Made by a program: the position numbers and the translations under genes. The notes under the pieces are model-generated. The model was not told the origin of the DNA, did not search any database, and saw nothing but the letters and a program-made list of their open reading frames with translations. Shown piece after piece: positions 25,456 to 34,517 of a stretch of 64,000 nt of DNA (the stretch's first letter is position 1; each line of letters begins with the position of its first letter). Source of the DNA: Cyanobacteria bacterium SBLK (GTDB taxonomy: Bacteria > Cyanobacteriota > Cyanobacteriia > Cyanobacteriales > Spirulinaceae); the NCBI GenBank assembly GCA_017746715.1, contig JAGHZQ010000034.1, forward strand, positions 124,001 to 188,000, read 5' to 3'.

Positions 25456-26585
25456 TATATTCGCATGGGTTGGGTAATATCAACAATTTTTTCTTCAAAT
25501 TTGAAATCAATGCCGTAGTTTCGTAATTTTTCGATAATATTGGCGCGGGCAATCACAAGGAGATTTTTTCGCAATTCCATTGAACTTTCCGCAGATCCTA
25601 AAACAAAGAAAATCGCTTGGGTACGAACGCGTTTTTGTTCTAACCCATCGATTTCATCTTGGAACATAATTTGCGTGAGCTGGGAATCAATTCCAAGAAT
25701 TTCTCGCGTGCTTTCTAAAATAAGTTGTCGAATCAGTGCTTTTTCTTCATCGGACATGGTTCTAAAAAAGATAAGATCGACAATTAAAACCGCTCGTCTG
25801 GCTTTCGTTAAATTTTCAATATTACTTTGCGCTAAAGAACTATTGGGAACGATAACTAACGTATTTTTTCCCGATAGGCGAACTTTTGTCGAACGCCATC
25901 CCGTTGTTTCTACTTGACCGATAATTCCTTCAGATAAATGAATGTAATCGCCGACGTTAAACGGGCGATCGAGGTACAAAACAAAACTCCAGAGAATTTG
26001 TTCGAGAATCTTTTGAGAAGCCAAAGCGATCGCCGCTCCAGCTACTCCCAAACTGGCGATTAAACCGATTAAATTAATTTGATGAGTTTGAGCAAAGAGA
26101 AAGATAACAATCAGAACGAGGACGGATTTTGCAACAAATTGTGCGAGAGCGAAGAGTTCGCTATTAATCTTGTTTCGATCTTCTAAAACAACTTCGAGAA
26201 AATAGCCATCAAAGAGAGTATTTAAGAGTTTAAAACCGATAATTGCAATATTAATCGCAATGAATAAACTTACAGGAAATTCTAATATTTTCAGCCAGCC
26301 GGGAATGGCGATCGCGAGAATGACTAAATCGATCGCAATAAAGATAATGAGAAAAATCAATTTCTTTTGATCGGGGAGAATAACTTTCTCAAAAATCTCT
26401 TTCAGTTCCGGAGAAGTGAATTTTTGTACTAATCCTTCTATTATTTTAGGAAGCTGAAAATATAGGAAGATCGCGATCGATAGCAGGCTTAAAAATAGAG
26501 TTAGGCAGATGAACGCAGCGGTCGTGAAACTCATCGTTTCCAGACCTCCAATTCTTAAAAGAATTCCTGTTAAGATGCTATTCAT
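25455..26585 (-). CDS. MscS-family mechanosensitive ion channel (paralogue)
   Basis: The 376-residue protein has the same plan as its neighbour: several helices, the pore-lining segment IASLGVAGAAIALASQKILEQI, RPFNVGDYIHLSEGIIGQVE, and VIVPNSSLAQSNIENLTKARR. It is predicted to be a small-conductance osmotic channel in the plasma membrane. The pair is separated by 39 bases containing AAGAATT heptamer repeats. An alternative start at MSFTTAAFI would remove 17 residues. Confidence 0.9.
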   Translation of the reverse strand: MNSILTGILLRIGGLETMSFTTAAFICLTLFLSLLSIAIFLYFQLPKIIEGLVQKFTSPELKEIFEKVILPDQKKLIFLIIFIAIDLVILAIAIPGWLKILEFPVSLFIAINIAIIGFKLLNTLFDGYFLEVVLEDRNKINSELFALAQFVAKSVLVLIVIFLFAQTHQINLIGLIASLGVAGAAIALASQKILEQILWSFVLYLDRPFNVGDYIHLSEGIIGQVETTGWRSTKVRLSGKNTLVIVPNSSLAQSNIENLTKARRAVLIVDLIFFRTMSDEEKALIRQLILESTREILGIDSQLTQIMFQDEIDGLEQKRVRTQAIFFVLGSAESSMELRKNLLVIARANIIEKLRNYGIDFKFEEKIVDITQPMRI

Positions 26586-26733
26586 AAATGAAGCGTTCTA
26601 GGGTATCCTTATCTAGTATAAGTCGATCCTTTTAGTTTTCATCCTGTACTGAGTTTATTCATAAGTCTTATTCATCAGCTAGCAATCCTCTCTTGAGATT
26701 CTTAGATAGAGTCTCTAAACTGCGAACGAAATC

Positions 26734-27963
26734 TCACAGTAAAAACTCCATCGGCAATCTTACGGTAAAAGTCGTTCCGCGATCGATTTGACTAAGAACT
26801 TTAATACTACCGCGTTGCATCTCTACAAATTGCTTCACAATACTCAATCCTAAACCAGTTCCCGGAATATTGCTAACATTTCGACCTCGATGAAACGGAT
26901 CGAATAAGTAAGGCTTGTCTTCTGGCAAAACCCCGATTCCTTCGTCCTGAACCCCGATAATGAGATGATTTTGTCGCTTGGTACATTTGAGACGAATCGC
27001 CTTATCTTCAGGGGTATAGCGCAAGGCGTTAGAGAGAAGGTTGCCCAGAATCGATCGCAATAATTGCTCGTCGCAATAGGCAATAATTTTGCGGCTGCGA
27101 CAGACAAACTCAATCGGAGAAACCGAGCGATCGTACTCCCGCTCTGCCAGCAGACTGCGACAAAATTTGACGAGATCGAGGCGTTTGGGGGAAACCTCGA
27201 GTACCTTAGCTTCAATTTTGCCGATGGTGAGGATATCGTTAATCGTCTGAGTCATGCGCTCGACATTATTCGCGATCGCCACGAGATAATCGGCCTTTTC
27301 TGCGAGGGTAAGCTGGGTATCATAACGTTGCAGAGAAGATGCAGAAAGCGCAATCGTATTGAGAGGATTGCGAAATTCGTGACAGACCATTGAGATAAAA
27401 CGCGATCGCATCTCGCTTAATTCTTGCAATTGCTGATTGACTTGTTGCAGTTTTGCCGTGCGCTCTTGGACTTTAAGTTCTAACTCTTCATTTGTTCGTT
27501 GCAATACCTCTTCCGCCCAACGTCTTTGTGAGATATCTCGAAATGTGACTACCGCCCCAATGAGCTGGCCTTTTTCGTTTCGCATCGGGGTACTGATATA
27601 TTCAACCGGGAAACTCGTTCCATCTTTACGCCAAAAGACCTCGGTGGTAACCCTGTGGGTACTGCCATCCTGAAAAGCGGCATAAATCGGGCAATCTTTC
27701 CGACAATAGGGCGTGCCGTCAGCATGGGAATGGTGGAGGACTGCGTGCATGGACTTGCCAATCAGTTCTTCAACCGACCAATCAATCGCGGCGGCGGCAG
27801 CAGGATTCACAAAAGTCACATTGCCATTGAGATCGAGACCGTATACCCCCTCGCCCACGGCATTCAAAATTAGTTGATGCTGGCGGCGCAATTGTTGCAA
27901 TTCTCGCGCCATCGGCTCGGGTAAAGAGGGAGAAGCGGTCGGAAACTCTGAAAAATCAAGCAT
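26734..27963 (-). CDS. PAS-domain sensor histidine kinase (cytoplasmic)
   Basis: The 409-residue kinase has no membrane segment. A PAS domain spans about residues 28-145 and includes the HHSHADGTPYCRKDCPIY insertion seen in many PAS sensors. A coiled linker follows, then HisKA with the phospho-accepting H195 in CHEFRNPLN, and an ATPase domain with N box NLLSNALRYTP, DEGIGV and GTGLGLSIV. It is divergent from an AraC-type response regulator, its likely partner. A perfect NtcA box and a -10 box lie just upstream, placing transcription start almost at this ATG, so either the mRNA is leaderless or translation begins at a later Met (residue 18). Confidence 0.9.
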   Translation of the reverse strand: MLDFSEFPTASPSLPEPMARELQQLRRQHQLILNAVGEGVYGLDLNGNVTFVNPAAAAAIDWSVEELIGKSMHAVLHHSHADGTPYCRKDCPIYAAFQDGSTHRVTTEVFWRKDGTSFPVEYISTPMRNEKGQLIGAVVTFRDISQRRWAEEVLQRTNEELELKVQERTAKLQQVNQQLQELSEMRSRFISMVCHEFRNPLNTIALSASSLQRYDTQLTLAEKADYLVAIANNVERMTQTINDILTIGKIEAKVLEVSPKRLDLVKFCRSLLAEREYDRSVSPIEFVCRSRKIIAYCDEQLLRSILGNLLSNALRYTPEDKAIRLKCTKRQNHLIIGVQDEGIGVLPEDKPYLFDPFHRGRNVSNIPGTGLGLSIVKQFVEMQRGSIKVLSQIDRGTTFTVRLPMEFLL

Positions 27964-27971
27964 ATCTATTC

Positions 27972-27977
27972 AATTTA
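27972..27977 (-). promoter_or_regulatory. -10 box of the kinase gene (TAAATT)
   Basis: On the minus strand TAAATT fits the TAN3T pattern of NtcA-activated promoters and lies exactly 24 bases after the NtcA box. Only eight bases separate it from the kinase ATG at 27963. Confidence 0.55.
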
Positions 27978-28001
27978 CGCGAGTGAACTACCGCGTTAAA
28001 A

Positions 28002-28015
28002 GTATAGCGTGTTAC
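28002..28015. promoter_or_regulatory. NtcA binding site GTA-N8-TAC
   Basis: GTATAGCGTGTTAC is a perfect match to the NtcA consensus, between the divergent kinase and response regulator genes. NtcA is the global nitrogen regulator of cyanobacteria and activates promoters with GTAN8TAC-N22/24-TAN3T. Toward the kinase the spacing is 24 and the -10 is TAAATT, a full match. Toward the regulator no TAN3T is found at that distance. Confidence 0.65.
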
Positions 28016-28114
28016 ATCGCGAAGCCATCGATTCGAGATTAATTAAGGAGTATCGCAAAACATTAAAACCGGGCTTCGTCGGGATTTTGTGGGTATGAAT
28101 TATCGAGAATAGTT

Positions 28115-28900
28115 ATGAAAACAATACTTGTTATTGAGGATGAATTACAAACTCGTAATATCTTTTTAAAATGCTTGGAATTTGAAGGATTTCGCGCCTG
28201 TGGTGCTTGTAATGGTGGGGAAGGGATCGAACTGGCGCGAACTTGTCAGCCGGACTTGATTGTTTGTGACATTCTGATGCCAGATATCGACGGCTATGCC
28301 GTATTGGCAACACTGCGTCGCTCTCTCAATACCGTTGCCATTCCTTTCATTTTCTTGACGGCTAAAGTCACAATGGCGGATCTGCGTCGAGGGATGGAAC
28401 TGGGAGCGGATGATTATTTGACTAAACCCTGTACGGTGGAGCAATTTTTGTCTGCGATCGCGACTCGTCTGCAACGCTATGAGGCTCTAGTCACCCTGCA
28501 TGAGGGTTCTAGAACCCATACCGGAGGGCAACCCGCACCCTCTTCTCAGTCTTCTCCAATGGATTCTATTTTTCCCCCTTGTCCGCAATTGGCACGGGTT
28601 TTTCACTTCATCGAAGCCCATTATCACAAACCCCTCAACCTTAATGATGTCGCGCGAGAAGCCGGCTATTCTCCCGCCTATTTGACCAATCTCGTCCAGA
28701 AACAAACCGGGCGCACGGTTAAGCAGTGGATCATTGCACGACGCATGACCCAAGCTCGTACATTGTTGAAGACAACCACCCAGTCGATACGACGGGTCGC
28801 AGAATTGTCCGGATATCCCGATGCTGGCTATTTTACTCGACAATTTCGCCAATTTCATGGGGTTTCCCCTCTGACTTGGAGACAGCAATCGGTCCACTAA
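28115..28900 (+). CDS. response regulator with AraC-type DNA-binding domain
   Basis: The 261-residue protein has an N-terminal receiver domain with acidic pocket IEDE, phospho-acceptor D52 in LIVCDILMPDIDGY, and conserved lysine in DDYLTKPC. A serine/proline-rich linker at about 135-155 leads to a C-terminal AraC-family double helix-turn-helix (ARTLLKTTTQSIRRVAELSGY, YFTRQFRQFHGVSPLTWR). It is a DNA-binding transcription regulator, most likely phosphorylated by the divergent PAS kinase. It lies 270 bases upstream of the cyanate operon in the same direction, so that operon is a candidate target; this is inference. Confidence 0.9.
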   Translation: MKTILVIEDELQTRNIFLKCLEFEGFRACGACNGGEGIELARTCQPDLIVCDILMPDIDGYAVLATLRRSLNTVAIPFIFLTAKVTMADLRRGMELGADDYLTKPCTVEQFLSAIATRLQRYEALVTLHEGSRTHTGGQPAPSSQSSPMDSIFPPCPQLARVFHFIEAHYHKPLNLNDVAREAGYSPAYLTNLVQKQTGRTVKQWIIARRMTQARTLLKTTTQSIRRVAELSGYPDAGYFTRQFRQFHGVSPLTWRQQSVH

Positions 28901-29171
28901 TCGCGCAATTTTCACATCTCAATTTCGAATTTCTCCTCCGTTGATAAACATATTTACAGGCAATACTTTGTATCTGAATTAACAAAATGCGAAGGATTTT
29001 TCCTTCTCGGCTAAGATTGCCAAAAAAAATCTAGTTTTCTTCTAAAGAAAATCTAATGCGTTCTTTTTCGAGTCCCTGATAAGGTAGTCGATAACATTTG
29101 CTGGAAATCTGAAAGCCATGAATTTTAGCGATCGCTGGAGTTCAGAGGGTTAGTTTTGAGGTGGAAATTCA

Positions 29172-30806
29172 ATGACTCTAATTTCGGCACGGCAGACTTT
29201 AAAAAACTTAAATACTTCCGGCAGTCGTTACGGAAAATTGTCCAATTTACAGCCGTTATGTACTGTATGTGGGGAACAACATTTTAGCTCCAATCACGAG
29301 CAATTTCTACAGACCATGCCCCAAGATCCGATCGATTTGGTAGACGATCTGGTGCAAATGGGAATCTACAAAGAAAATCAACTGCGCGCAGCAGATACCG
29401 TCAATGCTTACGAACTGAGAAAAGCATTATTTCTTAAACGAGTTGGGTGCGGCGATCGCCAACGAGAACGGTTGATTTTAGCACTCTGTCAACAGGCAGG
29501 AGGCTTAGAAAATGCTTTTGCGGCGGCTTTTGGACCCCAAGCCGGTCTTTTCTTTGCCGACTCCATTCGCAATAGTAGAACGACCCGTCGGGAGTTTTTA
29601 CGCAATGTAGCGATCGGGGCGGCTCTCGTCAGCTTGGCCAGTTGTGGCGATAATAAGTCTGAAGCCGAGTTGGATGACTCTGCGGTCGTTAATGAGGATT
29701 TAGAGAAAACCGATTTGCAAATCGGCTTTATTCCTATCACTTGTGCAACTCCTATCATTATGTCCGAACCTTTGGGTTTCTACAAGAAATACGGATTTAA
29801 TGCTAGAGTCGTGAAAATGCCCAGTTGGGGAGCCGTCAGAGATTCCGCGATCGCCGGAGAACTCGACGCATACCACATGCTGGCCCCCATGCCCATTGCC
29901 ATGACCCTCGGCTTGGGTTCTGCCGCTTTTGGCGTGAAACTCGCGAGCATCGAAAACATCAACGGTCAAGCCATTACTGTCGCCGAACGTCACAAAGATA
30001 AGGTTAAAGGCCCTGCCGATTTTAAAGGCTTTACCATTGGGGTTCCCTTTCCCTATTCCATGCACAACCTGCTCTTGCGTTACTATTTGGCAACCGGAGG
30101 GATCGATCCCGATGTGGACGTACAAATCCGCCCCGTCCCTCCCCCGGATAGCATTGCTCAATTAGTAGCAGGAGATATTGATGCTTACTTAATGCCGGAT
30201 CCTTTCAATCAGCGAGCCGTATACGAAGGTGCGGGAGTCATTCATATGCTCACCAAGAATCTGTGGCCGGGACATCCTTGTTGTGCCTTTGCTGCGAGCG
30301 ACGAGTGGATTGAGGCTCATCCGCAAACCTTCCGCGCCCTCAACAAGTCGATTATTGAAGCAGCCGGTTATGCAAGCGACTCCGGCAATCGTCGGGAAAT
30401 CGCCGAGGCCATTTCCGAGCGTGCTTTTCTCAATCAACCAGTAGAAGTCGTAGAAGCGGTGCTAACGGGGAATTTTGAGGACGGTTATGGCAATACCGAG
30501 AGCATTCCCGATCGCATCGACTTCGATCCTTACCCTTGGCAAAGTTTTGCCAACTGGATTTCTTCTCAGTTAGTGCGCTGGGATCTTCAAGGAGATGGTT
30601 TGGCTGAGAAAGCGATTCCCGATAAAGGATATGACACGGTCGGAAAAGAGACTTTCTTAACGGATCTCGCCCGAGAGTTAGCTCGGGAATTAGGACAAAA
30701 TCCCCCCTCGGAGATTTATCGGACAGAAGAACTCAAATTCGATACTTTCGAGCCAGCAGAACCGGCAGCTTATGTTCGGGAACAAATTGACGAATATGGT
30801 GTTTAG
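29172..30806 (+). CDS. cyanate/nitrate-type ABC transporter substrate-binding protein with N-terminal extension
   Basis: Residues about 165-520 are a CmpA/NrtA/CynA-type binding protein (LQIGFIPITCATPIIMSEPLG, GFTIGVPFPYSMHN, PDPFNQRAVYEGAG). The following permease, ATPase and cyanase genes point to cyanate as substrate (a cynA function). Unlike usual family members, the membrane-targeting segment RRTTRREFLRN-AIGAALVSLASC, with twin arginines 139-140 and lipobox Cys158, is not at the N-terminus but after about 130 residues that contain CTVC (C30, C33) and a helical, charged region. No start codon just before the signal is present, so the extension appears genuine. Total length is 544. Confidence 0.85.
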   Translation: MTLISARQTLKNLNTSGSRYGKLSNLQPLCTVCGEQHFSSNHEQFLQTMPQDPIDLVDDLVQMGIYKENQLRAADTVNAYELRKALFLKRVGCGDRQRERLILALCQQAGGLENAFAAAFGPQAGLFFADSIRNSRTTRREFLRNVAIGAALVSLASCGDNKSEAELDDSAVVNEDLEKTDLQIGFIPITCATPIIMSEPLGFYKKYGFNARVVKMPSWGAVRDSAIAGELDAYHMLAPMPIAMTLGLGSAAFGVKLASIENINGQAITVAERHKDKVKGPADFKGFTIGVPFPYSMHNLLLRYYLATGGIDPDVDVQIRPVPPPDSIAQLVAGDIDAYLMPDPFNQRAVYEGAGVIHMLTKNLWPGHPCCAFAASDEWIEAHPQTFRALNKSIIEAAGYASDSGNRREIAEAISERAFLNQPVEVVEAVLTGNFEDGYGNTESIPDRIDFDPYPWQSFANWISSQLVRWDLQGDGLAEKAIPDKGYDTVGKETFLTDLARELARELGQNPPSEIYRTEELKFDTFEPAEPAAYVREQIDEYGV

Positions 30807-30811
30807 TGACG

Positions 30812-31660
30812 ATGAACTCTTCTAACATAGCAGCAAACAAACTCAAATCCCGAATTGGGAGAAGACAAGAATCCTTGTTTTTTACCGAGAATGTCCGTGC
30901 TTTCTTTCTCTTTGCCGTCTCTTTGATAGCCTTCCTCTTGTTTTGGGAGTTGGGGGCGCGTTTGGGGCTTTTCTCCAAAGGAATGCCCACGGCTTCTAAG
31001 ACCATTGAAGAGTTGTGGTGGTGGGTCACGCATCCCTTTTTCGACAACGGCCCGAACGATTTGGGGATTGGTTGGAATCTGTTAATCAGTTTGCGTCGGG
31101 TAGCGATCGGTTATGTGATGGCCTCCTTGGTTGCCGTCCCCCTCGGCATTCTCATTGGGATGTCTCCGGTTGCAAGGAAAGGGTTTAACGCTTACATCCA
31201 ACTCCTCAAACCCGTTTCTCCTTTGGCTTGGTTGCCTTTGGGATTGTACGTTCTCAGAGATTCCGAACAGACGGGGATTTTTATTATTTTTATCTCCAGT
31301 ATTTGGCCGACCTTGATCAATACCTCTTTTGGGGTCGCCAATGTGAATAAAGACTATTTGGATGTCGCCAAAACCCTCGGGGCTTCGCGGTGGCGGACTA
31401 TCTTTAAAGTGATTATTCCCGCAGCCTTACCCAATATTATTTCTGGCTTGAGAATTAGCATGGGGATTGCTTGGTTGGTGATTGTCGCAGCAGAAATGCT
31501 CTTGGGAACGGGATTGGGCTATTTCATTTGGAATGAGTGGAATAACCTCTATATTCCTAACATCTTGGTGGCCATCTTTATTATCGGTTTGGTGGGGCTG
31601 ATTTTGGATAGTCTCTTTGCTGCTGCTGAAAAATTTGTTGCCTTTGGTCGAAACTCATGA
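30812..31660 (+). CDS. ABC transporter permease of the cyanate/nitrate/taurine type
   Basis: The 282-residue inner-membrane protein has about six helices and the EAA loop that contacts the ATPase (VAKTLGASRWRTIFKVIIPAALP). It is of the NrtB/SsuC/CynB family and forms the channel for the substrate delivered by the binding protein. I start at ATG 30812, since the GTG at 30806 overlaps the previous stop codon. The gene starts five bases after the binding-protein stop and overlaps the ATPase start by four bases (ATGA). Confidence 0.9.
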   Translation: MNSSNIAANKLKSRIGRRQESLFFTENVRAFFLFAVSLIAFLLFWELGARLGLFSKGMPTASKTIEELWWWVTHPFFDNGPNDLGIGWNLLISLRRVAIGYVMASLVAVPLGILIGMSPVARKGFNAYIQLLKPVSPLAWLPLGLYVLRDSEQTGIFIIFISSIWPTLINTSFGVANVNKDYLDVAKTLGASRWRTIFKVIIPAALPNIISGLRISMGIAWLVIVAAEMLLGTGLGYFIWNEWNNLYIPNILVAIFIIGLVGLILDSLFAAAEKFVAFGRNS

Positions 31661-32544
31661 GTATTGCTCCCTTGAATCTAGATAAACAAACGGAGGACGT
31701 TCTTCCTTCCGCTCAACTCTCCCTCCGTAATGTCACTAAAGTCTTTTCTGGCAAAAAGGATTTTTTTAGCAAGCTATTGCGGAAAACCTCTGGGGACTTT
31801 GTGGCTCTCGAAGATATCAGTTTGGATATCCAACCCAATACTTTTGTGTCCATTATCGGACCCTCCGGTTGCGGGAAATCAACATTACTAAATGCGATCG
31901 CGGGACTCTCTTCCGTGACGGAGGGAGAAATTCTGCTCAATGGCGCTCCCATTCGCGGACCCGGCTCCGATCGCGGCATGGTGTTTCAAAACTATGCTCT
32001 CATGCCGTGGATGACGGTGGAAGAAAACATCTCTTTTGCGGTGGAAACGGTCTATCCGAGACTGGCTGTTAAGGAAAGACAGCGCATCGTTAAGGAACAG
32101 ATCCAATTGGTGGGATTAGTGGGTGCGCAAAAGAAACATCCCCATGAAATATCGGGGGGGATGCGTCAGCGAGTCGGAATTGCTCGCGCCCTCGCTATCA
32201 ATCCCCAAATCCTCTTGATGGATGAGCCTTTTGGGGCGTTAGATGCGCTCACGCGGGGATTTCTGCAAGATGAAATCGAGCGCATTTGGGAGCAGCAGAG
32301 GAAGACGGTCATTATGATTACTCACAGTATTGAGGAGGCGCTGCTCCTCTCCGATCGCATTGTCATGATGACCCGAGGGCCGGCTGCGCGGGTGGATGAA
32401 ATCTTGGATGTTCCTTTCCCCCGGCCCCGCAACCGAGAAATGCTGGATCGTTATCCCGGATACCACGACTTAAAGGCGGAGATGGAAAGTCATCTCTCTC
32501 GGGAGACTCGGGCTGTTGAGGAAGCTCGGGTTCGGGGTCGGTAG
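31657..32544 (+). CDS. ABC transporter ATP-binding protein of the cyanate/nitrate type
   Basis: The 295-residue ATPase has Walker A GPSGCGKSTLL, the Q loop in MVFQNYALMPWM, the signature SGGMRQRVGIARAL, Walker B ILLMDEPFGALD and the H loop in IMITHSIEEAL. It energises the transporter of the two preceding genes; the family is NrtD/SsuB/CynD. It has no fused binding-protein domain as NrtC does. The overlap with the permease gene indicates translational coupling. Confidence 0.92.
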   Translation: MSIAPLNLDKQTEDVLPSAQLSLRNVTKVFSGKKDFFSKLLRKTSGDFVALEDISLDIQPNTFVSIIGPSGCGKSTLLNAIAGLSSVTEGEILLNGAPIRGPGSDRGMVFQNYALMPWMTVEENISFAVETVYPRLAVKERQRIVKEQIQLVGLVGAQKKHPHEISGGMRQRVGIARALAINPQILLMDEPFGALDALTRGFLQDEIERIWEQQRKTVIMITHSIEEALLLSDRIVMMTRGPAARVDEILDVPFPRPRNREMLDRYPGYHDLKAEMESHLSRETRAVEEARVRGR

Positions 32545-32597
32545 TTTTGTTCGCATTTTCTCACACTTTTTCAAGCAAAAATTAAGAGGTTTTAAAC

Positions 32598-33041
32598 ATG
32601 GCTATTTCTGAAACAACTGAGAAACTCTTGGCCGCTAAGAAGTCCGCTGGCTTGACTTTTGCCGATCTCGAAGCCAAGGTGGGCTATGACGAAGTTTGGA
32701 TTGCTTCTGTGGTCTATCGTCAAGCGAGTGCTTCCCGAGAAGAGGCGACCAAAATTGTTGAGGCGATCGGTGCGGATGCGTCTTTGATCGAACTCCTGAC
32801 GGAATGCCCGGTGAAGGGGTCTTTAGAGCCGGTTATTCCTACGGATCCCTTGATCTACCGCTTCTATGAGGTCATGCAGGTCTATGGAATGCCCATCAAA
32901 ACGGTGGTTCACGAAAAGTTTGGAGATGGGATTATGAGTGCTATCGATTTTACTGTTGATGTGGAGAAGGAGGAAGATCCCAAGGGCGATCGCGTCAAGA
33001 TTGTCATGTGCGGTAAGTTCTTACCTTACAAGAAGTGGTAA
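32598..33041 (+). CDS. cynS: cyanate hydratase (cyanase)
   Basis: The 147-residue enzyme splits cyanate with bicarbonate into ammonia and CO2, in a decameric cytoplasmic complex. The catalytic residues R88, E91 ([11 protein letters not shown]) and S114 (GIMSAIDF) sit at the spacing known from the E. coli enzyme. It is the last gene of the transporter operon, 53 bases after the ATPase gene, with AGAGG about nine bases before the ATG. A perfect palindrome follows and may end the transcript. Confidence 0.97.
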   Translation: MAISETTEKLLAAKKSAGLTFADLEAKVGYDEVWIASVVYRQASASREEATKIVEAIGADASLIELLTECPVKGSLEPVIPTDPLIYRFYEVMQVYGMPIKTVVHEKFGDGIMSAIDFTVDVEKEEDPKGDRVKIVMCGKFLPYKKW

Positions 33042-33066
33042 GCGATCGCTGCTGATACCAAATCTG

Positions 33067-33100
33067 CCTGTAGGGGCGTTGCATGCAACGCCCCTACAGG
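33067..33100. terminator. 34-nt perfect palindrome after cynS (terminator or REP-like repeat)
   Basis: The sequence is self-complementary around GCATGC, with the arm core CCTGTAGGGGCGTT. It is a close relative of the palindrome at 648-681, differing by compensating changes in both arms. It lies 26 bases after the cynS stop. There is no T run, so termination is not certain. Confidence 0.6.
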
Positions 33101-33239
33101 GTTACAGGCATTCGCTCTAGTGTAGCAGAGCCGTATCGCGCGATCGCAGTTTGCGGTAACTGGATTCGGTATGAAATAGACGGTGAGTGTTAGCAAGGAT
33201 TTGGCACTCACCTATCAAATTACTTTTAGGATTGGTAAA

Positions 33240-33716
33240 ATGACTGAAATTCCGAAAAAACTAATACCGCCTTTCGACCGAGATATTGCGATCGCTAAAG
33301 TTCGCATGGCAGAAGATGCTTGGAATAGTCGCGATCCAGAGCGCGTTGCGTTGGCTTATACAGAGGACAGTTTTTGGCGCAATCGCGCGGAAATTTTTCA
33401 AGGAAGGGAAGCGATTCGTAATTTTCTGCGTCGCAAGTGGGACAAGGAGTTAGATTATCGCCTCGTTAAGGAAATGTGGGCTTTTAGTGACAATCGTATT
33501 GCCGTACGCTTTCAGTATGAATGGCACGATGATGCCGGACAATGGTATCGCGCCTATGGTAATGAAAATTGGGAATTCGACAATCAAGGACTGATGCGGC
33601 GACGGGAAGCCAGTATTAACGATCGCCCCATTCAAGTCTCGGATCGTCGCTTTTATTGGCCTGCTCCGGCTTCTCGACCCCAAGACCATCCGGGCTTGAT
33701 CGACTCACCGGAGTAG
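33240..33716 (+). CDS. DUF1348 / NTF2-like (SnoaL-fold) protein
   Basis: The 158-residue protein has the DUF1348 pattern: [55 protein letters not shown] and a C-terminal [11 protein letters not shown]. The fold is a cone-shaped NTF2-like dimer; the function is unknown. The ATG at 33240 is chosen because AGGA lies about seven bases upstream and the earlier in-frame start adds unrelated residues. It follows cynS by 200 bases, beyond the palindrome, so a link to cyanate is weak. Confidence 0.8.
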   Translation: MTEIPKKLIPPFDRDIAIAKVRMAEDAWNSRDPERVALAYTEDSFWRNRAEIFQGREAIRNFLRRKWDKELDYRLVKEMWAFSDNRIAVRFQYEWHDDAGQWYRAYGNENWEFDNQGLMRRREASINDRPIQVSDRRFYWPAPASRPQDHPGLIDSPE

Positions 33717-33968
33717 TTGATTCGAGGTTCGCGAACAGTTACTTTTGCGAATCCGATCGCTACTCTCTCCTTTTCCCTAACTTTTTTACTGAAAACTTTG
33801 CGATCGCTTTATTCCAAATCGATAAATAGCTTATTGTGCGATCGCCTAGAAGCCTCCAACCCCCAATCATAATCAAGAGGAAGATTTAAAACAGTGTTGG
33901 TCATGCTCGTTTGCTTTCCTCTCGATTTCTGCTTTATTCTACCATGCGATCGCGCATCTTCCCGCAAT

Positions 33969-34331
33969 TCAATCCAAGATCAAATCGGTAAATTGTTCGT
34001 TTTCCAAACATCGGAGAATTTCATGTAATTTTTGCAATCGATAGGTTTGCTTAACATATTCTTCTTTAGAAAAACTCTCTTTCAATCGCTCTAAGACTAA
34101 TTGGCTTTCCTTAACGATTGACTCTCTTAGCAAAAGGCTTAATTTAAAGCGATTGGTGTTTTGAATTGGGATAACTTTATCATGTTTAACCAATTCTCCA
34201 TCTATTTTTAGATTTTTGCTTTGAGATGGAGTAATTTGCCAAAAATCCAAACTTTTATAACAGTTCGATGAAAGTTCAATGGTTTCCATTGTTCCCTCCA
34301 TTTCGGGATTGTAGAAGCTAATATCTAACAT
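33969..34331 (-). CDS. hypothetical protein, 120 aa
   Basis: No family is recognised. The first half is beta-rich (WQITPSQSKNLKIDGELV), and the second is helical and charged (SQLVLERLKESFSKEEYVKQ, LHEILRCLENEQFTDL). It has no signal peptide or membrane segment. ATTTCTCCTCTG stands before the start on the plus strand, giving GAGGAGAAAT as a good ribosome-binding site for the minus-strand ATG at 34331. Confidence 0.6.
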   Translation of the reverse strand: MLDISFYNPEMEGTMETIELSSNCYKSLDFWQITPSQSKNLKIDGELVKHDKVIPIQNTNRFKLSLLLRESIVKESQLVLERLKESFSKEEYVKQTYRLQKLHEILRCLENEQFTDLILD

Positions 34332-34517
34332 TGATTTCTCCTCTGATGAGTTCTGTGTGTCTTGGGATGCGTTACGCTGTCGCTAACACATCCTACTGGA
34401 CTACTTAATTCAAGAAACAATTAATGTTAAGAAATATTTCCGGACTTTGCAGCACTCAAAACTCGCACTAGAATAAGTAAATATCTATTCTGTGAATATT
34501 TTAAGTATCGAGACAAC

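Noticed and set aside
28970..28983. GTATCTGAATTAAC as an NtcA box for the cyanate operon
   Set aside because: The right half is AAC instead of TAC and the nearest TAN3T box is 28 bases away instead of 22-24. A weak NtcA site cannot be excluded but is not supported.
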